NCBI GenBank assembly: GCA_037447655.1
Contig: JBBHKE010000131.1
Location: forward strand, 121,892-185,891
Direction of reading: 5' to 3'
DNA from: Zygnema cylindricum
Taxonomy: Eukaryota > Streptophyta > Zygnematophyceae > Zygnematales > Zygnemataceae
Length of the DNA: 64,000 bases
Shown: piece by piece, positions 1 through 12,293 of the stretch
Numbering within the stretch: the first letter of the stretch is position 1
Layout of the letters: each line of letters opens with the position of its first letter
Notes under the pieces: model-generated
Told to the model about the DNA's origin: nothing
The model's input: the letters and a program-made list of their open reading frames with translations, nothing else
Databases searched by the model: none
Program-made: the position numbers and the translations under genes

Positions 1-240
1 GGTTGAATGTGTTTGACAATCGCGATTGTTCATACCAATGGATTTAATGTGTTTTACAATCACTAATGTTGTTAACAATGGATTTAATGTGTTTGACAAT
101 CGCTATTGTACTTAACAATAGATTTAATGTGTTTTACTAACGCTATTGTCCTTAACAATGGACTGAATGTGTTTGACAAATCGCTATTGTTCTTAACAAA
201 GGATCTCATGTGTTTGACAATCGCAATTGTTCTTAAGAGT
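1..240. repeat. 40-bp tandem repeat, divergent edge variant
   Basis: About six units with a 40-bp period. Recurring words are GATTTAATGTGTTTGACAAT and CGCTATTGT followed by TTAACAATG. The period equals that of the main satellite, but the unit sequence is clearly different, sharing little beyond TAACAAT and TCGCTA-like words. The change to the main unit occurs near 240-265. It is either a diverged edge of the same array or a neighbouring related satellite, and the array continues off the left end of the window. Confidence 0.85.
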
Positions 241-3200
241 GTTTTTAATGTGTTAAATTCTTTTTAGCGATAATAGTTTGTGTAAGTTAGGTAACAATTC
301 CTTTTATCGCTAACTATTTGTGTAATTTAGGTATGAATTCTTGTTAATAGCTAATCGTTTGTGTAAATTAGGTAACAATTCTTGTTATCGCTAATTGATT
401 GTGTAATTTTTGTGAGAATTCTTGTTAACGCTAACAGTTTGTGTACTCTAGGAAACAATTCTTGTTATCGCTAAACAGTTTGTGTAAGTCAGGTAACAAT
501 TCCTGTTATCGCAATCATTTTGTGTAATTTAGATAACAATTCATGTTATCGCTAACAGTTTGTGTAATTTAGGTAACAATTGTTGTAATCACTAACATTT
601 TGTGTAATTTAGGTAACCATACTTGTTAGCGCTAACAGTTTGTGTAAGTTGGATAACAATTTTTGTTTTGGCTAACAATTTGCATAAGTTAGGTAACAAT
701 TCCTGTTAGTGCTAACAGTTTGTGTAAGTTAAGTAACAATTCGTGTTATCGTTAAGAGTTTGTGTAAGTCAGATAACAATTTTTATTGTCGCTAACTGTT
801 TGTGTAAGTTAGGTAATAATTCCTATTATTGCTAACAGTTTGTGTAAGCTAGGTAACCATTATTGTTATCTCTAACAGTTTGTGTAATTTAGGTGACAAT
901 TCCTGCTATCGCTAACTTTTTGTGTAATTTAAATAACAATTATTTTTATTGCTAACAATTTGGGTAAGTTAGGTAACAATTCTTGTTAATTCAAACAGTT
1001 TGTGTAAGTTAGGTTACAATTCCTGTTATCGGTGACAATTTCTGTAAGTTAGATAACAATTCGTGTTTTTTGCTATCTGTTTGTGTAATTTAGGTAACAA
1101 TTATTGTAATCGATAACAATTTGTGTAATTTAGGCAACAATTCTTGTTATCGCTAACTGTTTGTGTAATTTAGGTAACAATTCTTGTTATCGCTCTGAGT
1201 TTGTGTAATTTTGGTAGCAATTTTTATGGCTAACAGTTAATGTAATTTAGGTAACAATTATTGTTATCGCTAATTGTTTGTGTAATGTAGGTAACAATTC
1301 CTGTTATAGCTAACAGTTTGTATAATTTAGGTAACAATTATTGCTATCGCTAAGAGTTTGTTTAATATAGGTAACAATTTTGGTTATCGCTAACACTTTG
1401 TGCAAGTTAAATAATAATTCCTATTATCGCTAACGTTTTGTGTAAGCTAGGTAACCATTATTGTTATCACTAACAGTTTGTGTAATTTAGGTAACAATTC
1501 GTGCTATCGCTAACTTTTTGTGTAATTTAGGTAACAATTCTTGTTATCGCTAATAGTTGGTGTAAATTTCGTAACAATTCTTTTTATGGCTAACAATTTA
1601 TGTAATTTAGGTAACAATTCTTGTTATCGCTAACTGTTTGTGTAATTTAGGGAACAATTATTGTTATCGCTAACAATTTGGGTAAGGTCGGTAATAAATC
1701 TTGATAGCGCTAACAGTTTGTGTAAGTTAGGTAACAATTTCTGTTATCGGTGACAGTGTGTGTAAGTTAGGTAACCATTATTGTTAGCGCTAATAAATTG
1801 TGTAATTTAAGTAACAATTCTTGTTATCGCTAAAACTTTGTGTAAGTTAGGTAATGATTCATTTTATCGCTAACGGTATGTGTAAGTTAGGTAAACATTT
1901 TTATTTGCGCTAATAGTTTGTGTAATTTTGGTAACAATTGTTTTTATGGCTAACATTTTATGTAATTTAGGTAACAATTCTTGTTATCACTAACTATTTG
2001 TGTAATTTGGTAACAATTCTTGTTATCGCTAACAGTTTGTGTAAGTTAGATAACAATTCGTGTTATCGATAAAAGTTTGCGTAAGTTAGGTTACAATTCC
2101 TGCTAGGGCAAAAAGTTTGTGTAATTTAGATAACAACTCCTGTTATCGCTAAATGTTTCCGTAATTTAGGTAACAATTCCTGTTATCACTAACTGTTTGT
2201 GTAATTTAGGTAACCATTCGTGTTTTGGCTAACAGTTTGTGTATGTTAGATAACAATTCCTGTTATCGCTCACTGTTTGTGTAATTTAGGAAACAATTCT
2301 TGTTATCGCTAACAATTTGGGTAAGTTAGGTAACAATTCTTGTTATCGCTAATAGTTTGTGTAATTTTGGTGACAATTCTTGTTATCGCTAACGGTTTGT
2401 GTAAGTTAGTTAACCATTATTGTTAGCGCTAACAGTTTGTGTAATTTAAGTAACAATTGTCGTTATCACTAACTTTTTGTGTAATTTAGGTAACAATTAT
2501 TGTTTTAGCTAACAGTTTGGGTAAGTTAGGTAACAATTCTTGTAAGAGCTAACAATTTGAGTAAGTTAAGTAACAATTCTTGTTATCGGTGACAATCTGT
2601 GTAAGTTAGGTAACCATTCTTGTTAACGTTAACAGTTTGCGTAAGTTAGGTAACAATTGCTGTTAGCGCAAACAATTTGTGTAATTTAGATAACAATTCA
2701 TGGTATCGCTAACAGTTTGTGTAAGTAAGATAACAATTCCTGTTAGCGCTTACATTTTGTGTAAGTTAGGTAACAATTCCTGTTATCGCAAACATTTTGT
2801 GTAATTTAGATAACAATTCTTGTTTATCGCTAACAGTTTGTGTAATTTAGGTAACAATTGTTGTTATCGTTAATGGTTTGTGTAAGTTAGGTAACCAATC
2901 TTGTTAGCGCTAACAGTTTGCGAAGATAGGTAACAACATCTGTTTTCGCTAATAATTTGCATAAGATAGGTAACAATTCGTGTTAGTGCAAACAATTTCT
3001 GTAATTTAAATAACAATTCTTGTTATTGTTAATAGTTTGTGTAATTTAGGTAAGATTTGTTGTTAGAGCTGAGATATTGTGTAAGTCAGATAACAATTTA
3101 TAATATCAATAACAGTTTGCGTAAGTTAGGTAACAATTTCTGTTATCACTAACAATTTGTGTAATTTAGGTAACAATTCTTGTTATCGCTAACTGTTTGT

Positions 3201-6200
3201 GTAATTTAGGTAACAATTTGTGTTATCGCTAACAGTTTGTGTAAGTTAGATAATAATTTATGTTATGGCTAACTTTTTGTGTAATTTAGGTAACAATTAT
3301 TGTTATCACTAACAGTTTGTGTAAGTTAGGTAACAATTATTGTTATCGCTAACAGTTTGTGTAATTTTGGTAGCAATTCTTTTATCGCTAACAGTTTGTG
3401 TAATTTAGGTAAGAATTCTTGATATGGCTAACAGTTTGAGTAATTTAGGTAACAATTCATGTTATCGCAAATAGTATGTGTAAGTTAGGTAACAATTCTT
3501 GTTAGCGCTAACAGTTTGTGTAAGTTAGATAACAATTCCTGTTATCGCTATCAGTTTGCGTAAATTAGGTGACAAATCTTGTTAACGCAAACAGTTTGTG
3601 TAATTTAGATAACAATTCCTATTATCGCTAACTGTTTGTGTAATTTAGGTTACAATTCTTGTTATTGCTAACAATTTGTGTAAGTTAGATAACAATTCAT
3701 GTTATTGCTATCAGTTTGCGTAAGTTAGGTAACAATTTTGGCTTTCGCTAGCAATTTGCATAAGTTTAGTAACAATTTCTGTTATCGCTAACAATTTTTG
3801 TAATTTAGGTAACAATTCTTGTTATCGCTAACTGTTTGTGTAATTAAGGTAACAATTCTTGTTATCGCTAACGATTTGTGTAAGTTAGATAAAAATTCTT
3901 GATAACGCTAACACTTCGAGTAAGTTAGGTAACAATTCTTATAATGGCTAACAGTTTGTGTAAGTTAGGTAACCATTATTGTTAGCGCTGATAGTTTGTG
4001 TAAGTTAGATAACATTTCCTTTTATCGCTAACTGTATGTGTAATTTAGGTTACAATTCCTGTTATTGCTAACAATTTGTGTAAGTTAGATAACAATTCAT
4101 GTTATTGCTATCAGTTTGCGTAAGTTAGGTAACAATTTTTGCTTTCGCTAGCAATTTGCATAAGTTTAGTAACACTTTTTGTTATCATTAACAATTTTTG
4201 TAATTTAGGTAACAATTCTTGTTATCGCTAACTGTTTGTGTAATTTAGGTAACAATTCTTGTTATCGCTAACAATTTGTGTATTTTAGGTAACAATTATT
4301 GTTATCGCTAACAGTTTGTGTAAGTTAGGTAACAAATCTTGTTAGCGCTAACAGTTTGTGTAAGTAAGGTGACAATTCCTGCTATCAGTGACAATTTCTG
4401 TAAGTTAGGTAACCATTATTGTTAGCACTAACAGTTTGTGTAAGTTAGATAACAATTCCTATTATGGCTAACAGTTTGTGTAAATTAGGTAACAATTCTT
4501 GTTATCGCTAACTGTTTGTGTAATTTCGGTAACATTTCTTGTTATCGCTAACAGATTGTGTATTTTTGGTAGCAATTCTTTTTATCGCTAACAGTTTGTG
4601 TAATTTAGGTAACATTTCTTGTTATCGCAAACTTTTTGTGTAATTTAGGTAACAATTTTTGTTATCACTAACAGTTTGAATAATTTAGGTAATTATTCTT
4701 GTTATCACTAACAGTTTTAGTAATTTAGGTAACAATTCTTATTAGCGCTAATAGTTTGTGTAAGTTAGATAACAATTTATGTTATTGCTAAGAGTTTCCG
4801 TAAGTTAGGTAACAATTAATGTTATTGCAAACAGTTTTTGTAATTTAGATAACAATTCCTATTATCGCTAATTATTTGTGTATTTTAGGTAACAATTCTT
4901 GTTATCGCTAACAGATTGTGTAAGTTAGATATAACTCCTGTTAGCGCTTACATTTTGTGTAAGTTAGGTAACAATTGTTGTTATCGCTATCAGTTTGTCT
5001 AAGTTAGGTAACCATTCTTGTTAGCGCTCACTGTTTGTGTAAGTTAGGTAACCATTCTTGTTAGCGCTAACAATTTGTGTAAGTAAGATAACAATTTTTG
5101 TTATCGCTAACAGTTTCCGTTAGTCAGGTAACAATTCCTGTTATCGCAAACATTTGTGTATTTTAGATAACAATTACAGTTATCGCTAACATATTGTGTA
5201 ATTTAGGTAACAATTGTTGTTATCGCTAACAGTTTGCGTAAGTTAGGTAACAATTCTTGTTAGCGCAAACAGTTTCTGTAATTTTGGTAACAATTTCTGT
5301 TATAGCTAACAATTTGTGTAAGTTAGATAACAATTCCTGTTATAGCTAATTGTTTGTGTAATTTAGGTAACAAATTTTGTTATTGCTAACAGTTTGTGTG
5401 AGTTAGATAACAATTCTTGTTAGCGCTTACAGTTTGTGTAAGTTAGTTATCAGTTCATGTTATCCCAATCATTTTGCGTAATTTAGGTAACAGTTCCTTT
5501 TAGGTCAAACAAATTGTTTTATTTAGACAACAATTCCTCTTATCGCTAACAGTTTGTGTAATTTAGGTAACAAATATTGTTATCGCTAAGTGTTTGTGTA
5601 ATTTAGGTAATAATTATTATTTTCGCTAACAGTTTGTGTAAGTTAGGTTACTATTAATGTAAGAGCTAATTGTTTGTGTGAGTTAGATAACAATTGCTGT
5701 TATCGCTAACAATTTGCGTAATTTAGGTAACAATTCCTATTAGCCCAAACAGTTTGTGTAATTTAGACAAAAATTCATGTTATCGCTAACTGTTTGTGTA
5801 ATTTAGGTAACAATTCTTGTTATTGCTAACAGTTTGTGTAATTTTGGAAGTAATTCTTTTTATCCCTAATAGTTGGGGTAATTTAGGTAACAATTCGTGT
5901 TAGCGCAAACACTTTGTGTAATTTAGGTAACAATTTTTGTTATCGCTGAAAGTTTGTGTAATTAAGGTATAAACTCTTTTTATCTCTAACAATTGTCTAA
6001 GTTAGGTAACCATTCTTGTTACCGCTAATAAATTGTGTAAGTTAGATAATTATTGCTGTTATCGCTAACTATTTGTGTAAGTTTGGTAACCATTCTTGTT
6101 AGAGCTAACAGTTTGTGTAAGTTATATAACAATTCCTATTTGCCCTTACAGTTTGTGTAAGTTAGGCATTAATTCAAATGATCGCAAACATATTGCCTAG

Positions 6201-7818
6201 TTTAGGTAACAATTCGTGTTATCGCTAATGATGGTGTAATTTAGTTAACAATTCTGGTTATCGGTAACTGTTTGTGTAATTTAGGTAAATATTCTGTCAT
6301 CGATAAATGTTTGAGTAACTTAGGTAACAATTTTTGTTATCGTTAACAATTTGCGTAAGTTAGGTGACAATTCTTGTTAGCGCAAACAGTTTGTGTAATT
6401 TAGATAAAAATTTGTGTTATCGCCAAGTGTTTGTGTAAGTTAGGTAACCGTTCTTATTAGAGCTAACAGTTTGTGTAAGTTAGATAACAATTCCTGTTAT
6501 TGCTAATTGTTTGTGTAATTTAGGTAACAATTTTTGTTATCGCTAACAGTTTGTGTTATTTAGGTAACAATTCTTGTTATTGCAAAAAGTTTGCGTAAGT
6601 TAGGTATCAATTCTGATACGTATAAAAGGTAATTTCGATAACACCCTATTGCTAACTATTGTGAAATTTCGTGCCAATTCTTGTTATGGCTTGTTGTGGG
6701 TTGATAACAATTCTTTAGCTTATATAGTGTAATTTAGGTAACAATCATGTTATATAAAACATTTTCCGCGTAATTTAGATAACAATTCCTCTTATCATTA
6801 TGAGTTTATTAATTTGGTAACAAATCTTGCTATCGACTTCGTTTGTGTACGAGTAGCAATTTTGTTATCATGTATATTATGATTTTGTAAGTTTGATAAC
6901 ATTCACAATTATCGCCTAGCGAACAGGTAATAATTTCATTATGTTAACAATTTGTGTAAGTTAGTTAACTTTTCTTGTTAGCACTATCAGGTTGTGTAAG
7001 TTAGATAACAATTCTATTTGTCGCTAACTGTTTGTGTAATTTAGGTAACAATTCGTGTTATCGCTAAGAGTTTGTTTAATTTGGGTAACAATTCTTGTTA
7101 TCGCTAACAGTTTGTGTAATTTTGGCAGCAATACTTTCAATCGCTAACAGTTGGGGTAATTTAGGAAACAATTCGTCTTAGCGTAAACAATTTGTGTAAT
7201 TTAGGTAATAATTCTTGTTATCGCTAAAAGTTTGTGTAATTTAGGTAACAACTCTTGTTATCGCTAACACTTGTGTAAGTTAGGTAACCATTCTTGTTGT
7301 TATGCTAATAGTTTGTGTAAGTTAGATAATTATTGCTATTATCGCTAACTATTTGTGTAAGTTAGGTAACCATTCTTGTTAAAGCTAACAGTTTGTGTAA
7401 GTTAGATAACAATTCCTGTTAGCGCTTACAGTTTGTGTTAGTTAGGTAACAATTCACGTTATTGCAAACATTTTGCGTAATTTAGATAACAATTCCTATT
7501 ATTGCTTATTGTTTGTGTAATTAAAGTAACAATTCTTGTTATCGCTAACAGGTTTTGTAATTTAAGTAACAATTCTGGTTATTGATAACAGTTTGTGTAA
7601 TTAAGGTAACAAGTTTGTTATCGTTAACAGTTTGTGTTAGTTAGATAACAATTCTTGTTATTGCTAATTGTTTTTGTAATTTAGGTAACAATTCTTGTTA
7701 TCGCTAACAGTTTGTGAAATTTAGGTAACAATTCTTGTTATTGCTAATTGTCTGTGTAATTTAGGTAACAATTCTTGTTATCGCTAATAGTTTGGGTAAG
7801 TTAGGTAACCATTGTTGT
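241..7818. repeat. 40-bp satellite array, TATCGC-type dominant
   Basis: About 190 head-to-tail 40-bp units. Each carries GTTATCGCTAAC, then AGTTTGTGTAATTTAGG or a variant (GTAAGTTAG), then TAACAATTC. Units commonly differ by 5-20%, with scattered one-base indels, so this is not a freshly homogenised array. Short open frames in it are by-products of the repeat. No gene is visible. The array runs into the family III retrotransposon at 7819. Confidence 0.97.
6595..6950. repeat. Decayed stretch of the 40-bp satellite
   Basis: Unit length and sequence are disturbed here by many small indels. The words TAACAATTC and GTAATTTAG persist, but the 40-bp phase is lost and regained at about 6950. Nothing else is recognised in it. 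Confidence 0.7.
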
Positions 7819-8714
7819 TGTTGTTCTACGACCACCGGTGTAGGTGGGGGAGCAGCAGTAGTAGTAGGAGTAGACATGATACACTCTCAGAAGCTATCAA
7901 GAATCCTACCAAACAGTTGTTTTCAAGTGCTGAACAATTCTTACAAAAGCATCCAAACCTCTCAAAACTCTATCAGAATATAGAGTAGCATAAACACTTA
8001 CAACTCCCAAAGTTTTAGCACAATTGACCTGACAACACTCAAGATATAATACTCGAAGTTTCCCAAAAATTGTTTGCAGTTTTACTACTTGGAAGTCTGG
8101 ATACATAAAAAGCTCTAAGTCCTAAGTCTTATACATTCGGTGTTCTATCGACGATACAAGGGTACTTGAGAGGTACGTCAAAAATAAACCCACCTACTGA
8201 GATCTACGTGTTCCTAATCGTGCCAACCCAATCTATCATCGTACAATCAATATTACTTAGAATCTATATTAAGTGATTGTACAAATACTTGTCGCCTAAG
8301 TCACTTGTGATACTCTTATGAATCTCGTCCGTTGACCTGATTCGTATCAATCGAAGCTACGTTGTCTGCGTTCGATCGCATTCACATCACCCGCAGCTGC
8401 GGTGTCCCGTACCGAATCATATCCAAGATAGCAGCAGCTGCGTTGTCTGTACGGATCATATCCAAAGTAACACCAGCTGCGTTTGTCGTGTCTGTGTCAC
8501 AGCTTCGCTGCTGCGCTGCTCTGTCTGCATAGCAGCTGCGCTGCTACGCTGCTCTATCAGCATAGCCGCTGCGCTGCTCTGTCTGCATAGTAGTTGCGTT
8601 GTCCTGTACTGCACTCAAGTGATGACGCATATCCTTATGAAACTTACGCTACAAATTACTACCTTTCTGCCATCATACTAATATATCGAGACTTAAAGCT
8701 TTCTGAAATCAACA
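7819..8714 (-). repeat. 3' LTR of the family III element
   Basis: Matches the 13026-13864 copy over its whole length. On the element strand it begins TGTTGATTTC at 8714 and ends CAACA at 7819. Near its 3' end it contains an in-frame ATG and a short Thr/Pro-rich leader ending VVVEQQ, which in the 5' LTR would run into Gag. It carries extra copies of a CAGCTGCGCTGCTCTG-like repeat at about 8490-8605. Confidence 0.92.
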
Positions 8715-8728
8715 CTCCCCTAAAGCTT
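8715..8728 (-). other. Polypurine tract, family III
   Basis: On the minus strand this reads AAGCTTTAGGGGAG and directly abuts the TG of the 3' LTR, the expected place for the plus-strand primer of reverse transcription. The spacer up to the RNase H end (8729-8955) holds CAGC/GCAGCG-rich low-complexity sequence and no gene. Confidence 0.8.
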
Positions 8729-8954
8729 AAGACACAGTGTATCAGCGCAGCTGCGATGTCAAACTTAGTGCATCGTGGTAGCATAGCAGCGCAGCCATAG
8801 CAGGGCAACATAGCAACGCAACCATAGCAGTGCAGCAAACCAACTAATCACGTGGGTCCACTACATCCTAATTTTGGGCAATGGTAGCATGGCAGTACCG
8901 CAGTGGAGCTACTCACCTATTCACTTAATCCCACGACGTCCCTACAATACTTCA

Positions 8955-9733
8955 GCTTAGGAGCAGGAAGGGCTTTAGTGAGCATATCAGCAATCATATT
9001 TGCATCTGGGAAATAACATAATTTAATCACTCTAGAGAATTTTTTTTAGATTACAAAGGGTAATCTTACATCCACGTGCTTGCTTTTGAAGTGGTGACTT
9101 GGGTTAGAAGCAATAGCAATGGCAGCGTGGTTATCACACCCGATCACCAGTGGACCAATTTGCATATATCCCAATTCTTGTAACGTGGATTTCACCCAAA
9201 GGAGTTATTTGAGGGCCGAGCTCGCTGCCATATATTTTGACTCCATTGTCGACTGTGCTGTAACCTTTTGAAGTTTGTTGCTCCAACAGCAAGTACCGTT
9301 CCCAATTTGTAGAACAAATCTCGTGGTGGATTTCCGGTTTGGTATGTCGCCATAGCTTGCATAACTCCACATTTGCAATTTTACTTCTCCTCCGCCTAGT
9401 GTGAGTTTGAGGTATTTGGTTCTGTCCAAATATATTAAGACTCTCCTTGTTGCATCAAAGTCAGATTTTCTAGGATTCTCTAGATTCTTGCTCAGTACCT
9501 TGACTGCTGTAGCAATGTCAGGATGAGTACAATTCATGAAATATATTAAACTTCCCACTATCTGTCTGTAAGGTATTTGTGTCATAGAATCATTCTTCGT
9601 GATTTTAAATACTTGATAACAATGACACCTAGTTATGTCTCTTCTCCCTCTAACTTCGGCCGAATCTCCATTGGAGTTAGACATCTTTTTGCCCCCCTGT
9701 ATTCCATACTCATCTAACATGTTTCCAATAGCC
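8955..9733 (-). pseudogene. Copia RNase H and RT C-terminal part, family III
   Basis: Ribonuclease H would remove the RNA strand during reverse transcription in the virus-like particle. Visible pieces include YRQIVGSLIYFMNCTHPDIA, the first acidic region decayed to SYASYGD (normally SDASYGD), TAQSTMESKYMAAS (the catalytic EAE region altered to ESK), CDNHAA near 9125-9142, and the terminal MLTKALPAPK-like end near 8965-9000. Two frames are needed to read it (9205-9720 and 9134-9370). The altered acidic residues make an active enzyme unlikely. Confidence 0.88.
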
Positions 9734-9738
9734 TCTTT

Positions 9739-10422
9739 TTAAGTCAGTTTTATTTCTTTCTTATTTCTGTCTCTCTTTACCTGGATACCCAAAATATATT
9801 TTGCCACACCGACATCTTTCATCTTGAACCGTGAGTTTAGAGCATTTTTGATTTTGTTAATTTCAGCCATTGATTTGCTAATTAATAACAAATCATCTAC
9901 ATTTACTGCTATATACACTATCCCATTTTCACCCTTTAGAACGTAGACAGAGTGATCAGAACTTATCCTTTGAAATCCTAGACTAGCCAAGAATTCATCA
10001 AGCTTCAGATTCCATTGCCTAGGGGCCTATTTTAGGCTGTACAAAGATTTTAGCAATTTGCATACTAAGTGCTCTTTTCGTGGTTCCATATACTTTTCAC
10101 GCTGCAGCATGTAAATGGTCTCTTCTAGTTCTCTGTGCAGAAAAGCCGTTTTTACATCCATCTGATGTATTTCCATATCTTCTACAGCAGCTAAGGACAG
10201 CAAAATCCTAAATGTCGGAAATCTTACAACCAGAGAAAATGTTTCTTCAAAATCGATTCCTTCCTTTTGATTGTACCCCTTTGCCACAAGTTCGGCCTTA
10301 TAACTTTCAATGGTGTTATCGGGATTTAAATTCACCTTGAACACCAATTTGCTGCCGATCGTTTTTCGGTCCGGAGGAAGGTTTACAAGCTCCCATGTTT
10401 GAGCCTCCATGATGGACTTCAT
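9739..10422 (-). pseudogene. Copia reverse transcriptase, family III
   Basis: Reverse transcriptase copies element RNA to cDNA. The order seen is the leader MKSIMEAQTWELVNLPP, KAELVAKGYNQKEGIDFEET, the catalytic-Asp region [15 protein letters not shown], then in a second piece VNVDDLLLISKS and DVGVAKYILGIQVKRDRN. The metal-binding Asp of QMDVKTAF and the two of VDDLL are present. A stop near 10027 splits the domain. The sequence is related to family I RT but clearly distinct. Confidence 0.9.
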
Positions 10423-10443
10423 TTTGTCGTTTGCTGCCTCGAT

Positions 10444-11700
10444 CTAGTAATTTCGCTCTATTGACAAGAAGGCCTTTTGGATGGTCAAGGGCTCCCCTGA
10501 GGCTGCCGAGTAGGCAAAGTGAGAGCTTGCTTGCAGGCTGCAAGTGGATATTCTCCCCCCCGGAAATTCTGAGGCTGAGATCGTCGGATGCCGCGTATTG
10601 CGCTGATTGCGCTGGTTGCGATCCTTGTGTATTGATTGTAGTTGGTCTGGTTGGAACTGAACTTGTTGAGAAAGTTGGAGAGAGTCTGACTCCGGAGTCA
10701 CCACCGGAGACTGTTGCACCTGAGCGACAATTTCTTGCATGCAATCTAAAATGACATACTCCTGTACTTTTTGCTGTTTTTGCTGCTCTTTCATTTGAAA
10801 TAAATCTATCGAGTCTAGTTCATCTATGACAAAGATATTCCTTGCTACAATTATTTTTTGCTTCCCAAACACAAAGACTTTGTAACCTTTTGAGTGATCA
10901 TCATATCCTAACAAAATACCTGGTAATCCCTTCGGATTCATTTTCCATCTGTCCATAGATGTATCTAAGATAAAACATTTACTACCAAAGAATTTGAAAT
11001 GGCTATCATCAGGTTTGCCACCTGTCCATATCTCGTAAGGAGTAGATTCTACCGATCTTGATCCTATCCTATTCTTTATATAAACTGCACAATTTAGAGC
11101 CTTAACCCACAATTTCGGATCAACATTTTTATCTCCGAGCATCGACCTAGAGCTCTCCGTGAGAGTTCTATTTAGTCTTTCCGACACCCTATTTTGTTCC
11201 GGTGAATATGGAACAGTCAGTAGATGACTTATACCTTCGTCGAGTAAAAAGATTTCAAATTCTTTTTATGAATATTCACCACCATTGTCCGATCTGAGCT
11301 GCAAAATAGGTAAATCATGAAGTTTTTCAACATATGCTTTATAGTGCTTGAAGTGACAAAATACTTCACTCTTCTCCTTCATGAAGTAAACTTTTGTAAA
11401 CTTGGAGAAATCATCTGTGAAAGTGACCATATATTTCATTCCCTTGGTAGATGGAACCTTCGCAGGACCAAAAACATCCGAATGGCTTTGTTGTAAAAGT
11501 TTCGTGACCGATGCTCAGTCTCTTTAGGAAATGGTAGCCTGTGGATTTTTCCCAAAGCGCAGCCATCAGATGTTGTGAGCGGCCGATCTGTGATTGAGAC
11601 ACCCTCTATTTTCCCAGCAATGACCATTTTTGTCAAACTATCATAGTTTACATGGCCTAATCTTTTATGCCACAACTCATCTGAATGTAAACACCAGAGT
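10444..11700 (-). pseudogene. Copia integrase, family III
   Basis: Integrase inserts the cDNA into the genome. The N-terminal zinc-binding part reads MWHKRLGHVNYDSL (both His present), then TTSDGCALGK, where the first Cys of the usual CDGCAMGK-type motif is lost. The core is split among frames. The 10444-11187 frame starts at SERLNRTLTESSRSMLGD, so it includes the last catalytic Glu region, and continues with TPYEIWTGGKPDDSHFKFFG and PKGLPGILLGYDDHSKGYKV, the usual C-terminal region of copia integrases. Stops and frameshifts near 11190-11440 break it. Confidence 0.88.
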
Positions 11701-11740
11701 ACAGAACATCATTCTCCTTGGTATTAGCCATATCCATTCG

Positions 11741-12136
11741 TTACATCTTGCTATTATCTCTAGTACCTGTAACTCCGACTTTGCCATTTTTGCTAACAAA
11801 CTGCCTACCATTTTTCAAATTAACCTCAAAGCCTTTACTCTCTACCAAAGACGTAGAAAACAGATTTTTCTTAAAGTCAGACACAAACAAGACATTGTGA
11901 AGAGTCCTTTCAGTTGCTTTGCCCTCCACATCCACTAGCAAAGACACATCACCCACAGCACGAGTCTGAACACTCATTCCACAAGCATAATAATTTTTTT
12001 TCTCCGACGTTGTTTTTAGATTTTTGAAGATGGCTTTGTTCCAGCTTATGTGGGCTGACGCTCCTATATCCATTATCCATCCAGGGTCTTTCGCGCCCTC
12101 CATCGCTGCCCGCCATAGCGAATAGATCAGTGTCAT
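11741..12136 (-). pseudogene. Copia aspartic protease, family III
   Basis: The retroviral-type aspartic protease that would cut the Gag-Pol polyprotein. The active-site triplet appears as D-I-G in WIMDIGASAHIS, where the intact family I copy has DSG, so the Ser is replaced. It continues with VSLLVDVEGKATERTLHNVL and FVSDFKKNLFSTSLVESKGF, matching the flap and C-terminal part of the family I protein. The domain reads in one frame, but the upstream Gag is in other frames. Confidence 0.85.
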
Positions 12137-12293
12137 CCTCCTCAGAAAATGTCAAAGTCTCATCTTGGAGTGATGAAGACGCTGAAAACAGTGCATTTCC
12201 ACGAGGTGTAGGCCCTGTAAAAATTTTGTAAAACTGACTTTGTTGCCATCCCGGCCTGTATAGACCTGTATCGTTAGCTTTTTTAAGCTAAGG

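Noticed and set aside
1-7818. Regular short repeats as a possible CRISPR array
   Set aside because: The whole 40-bp unit repeats head to tail with graded divergence. There are no constant repeats separated by unique spacers, and the context is eukaryotic.
7792-8106. Two short open frames spanning the satellite-LTR junction
   Set aside because: They cross a transposon boundary and have no counterpart in the matching LTR at 13026-13864.
10431-10754. 107-residue plus-strand open frame
   Set aside because: It is antisense to the family III integrase-RT linker and is a shadow of the minus-strand coding sequence.
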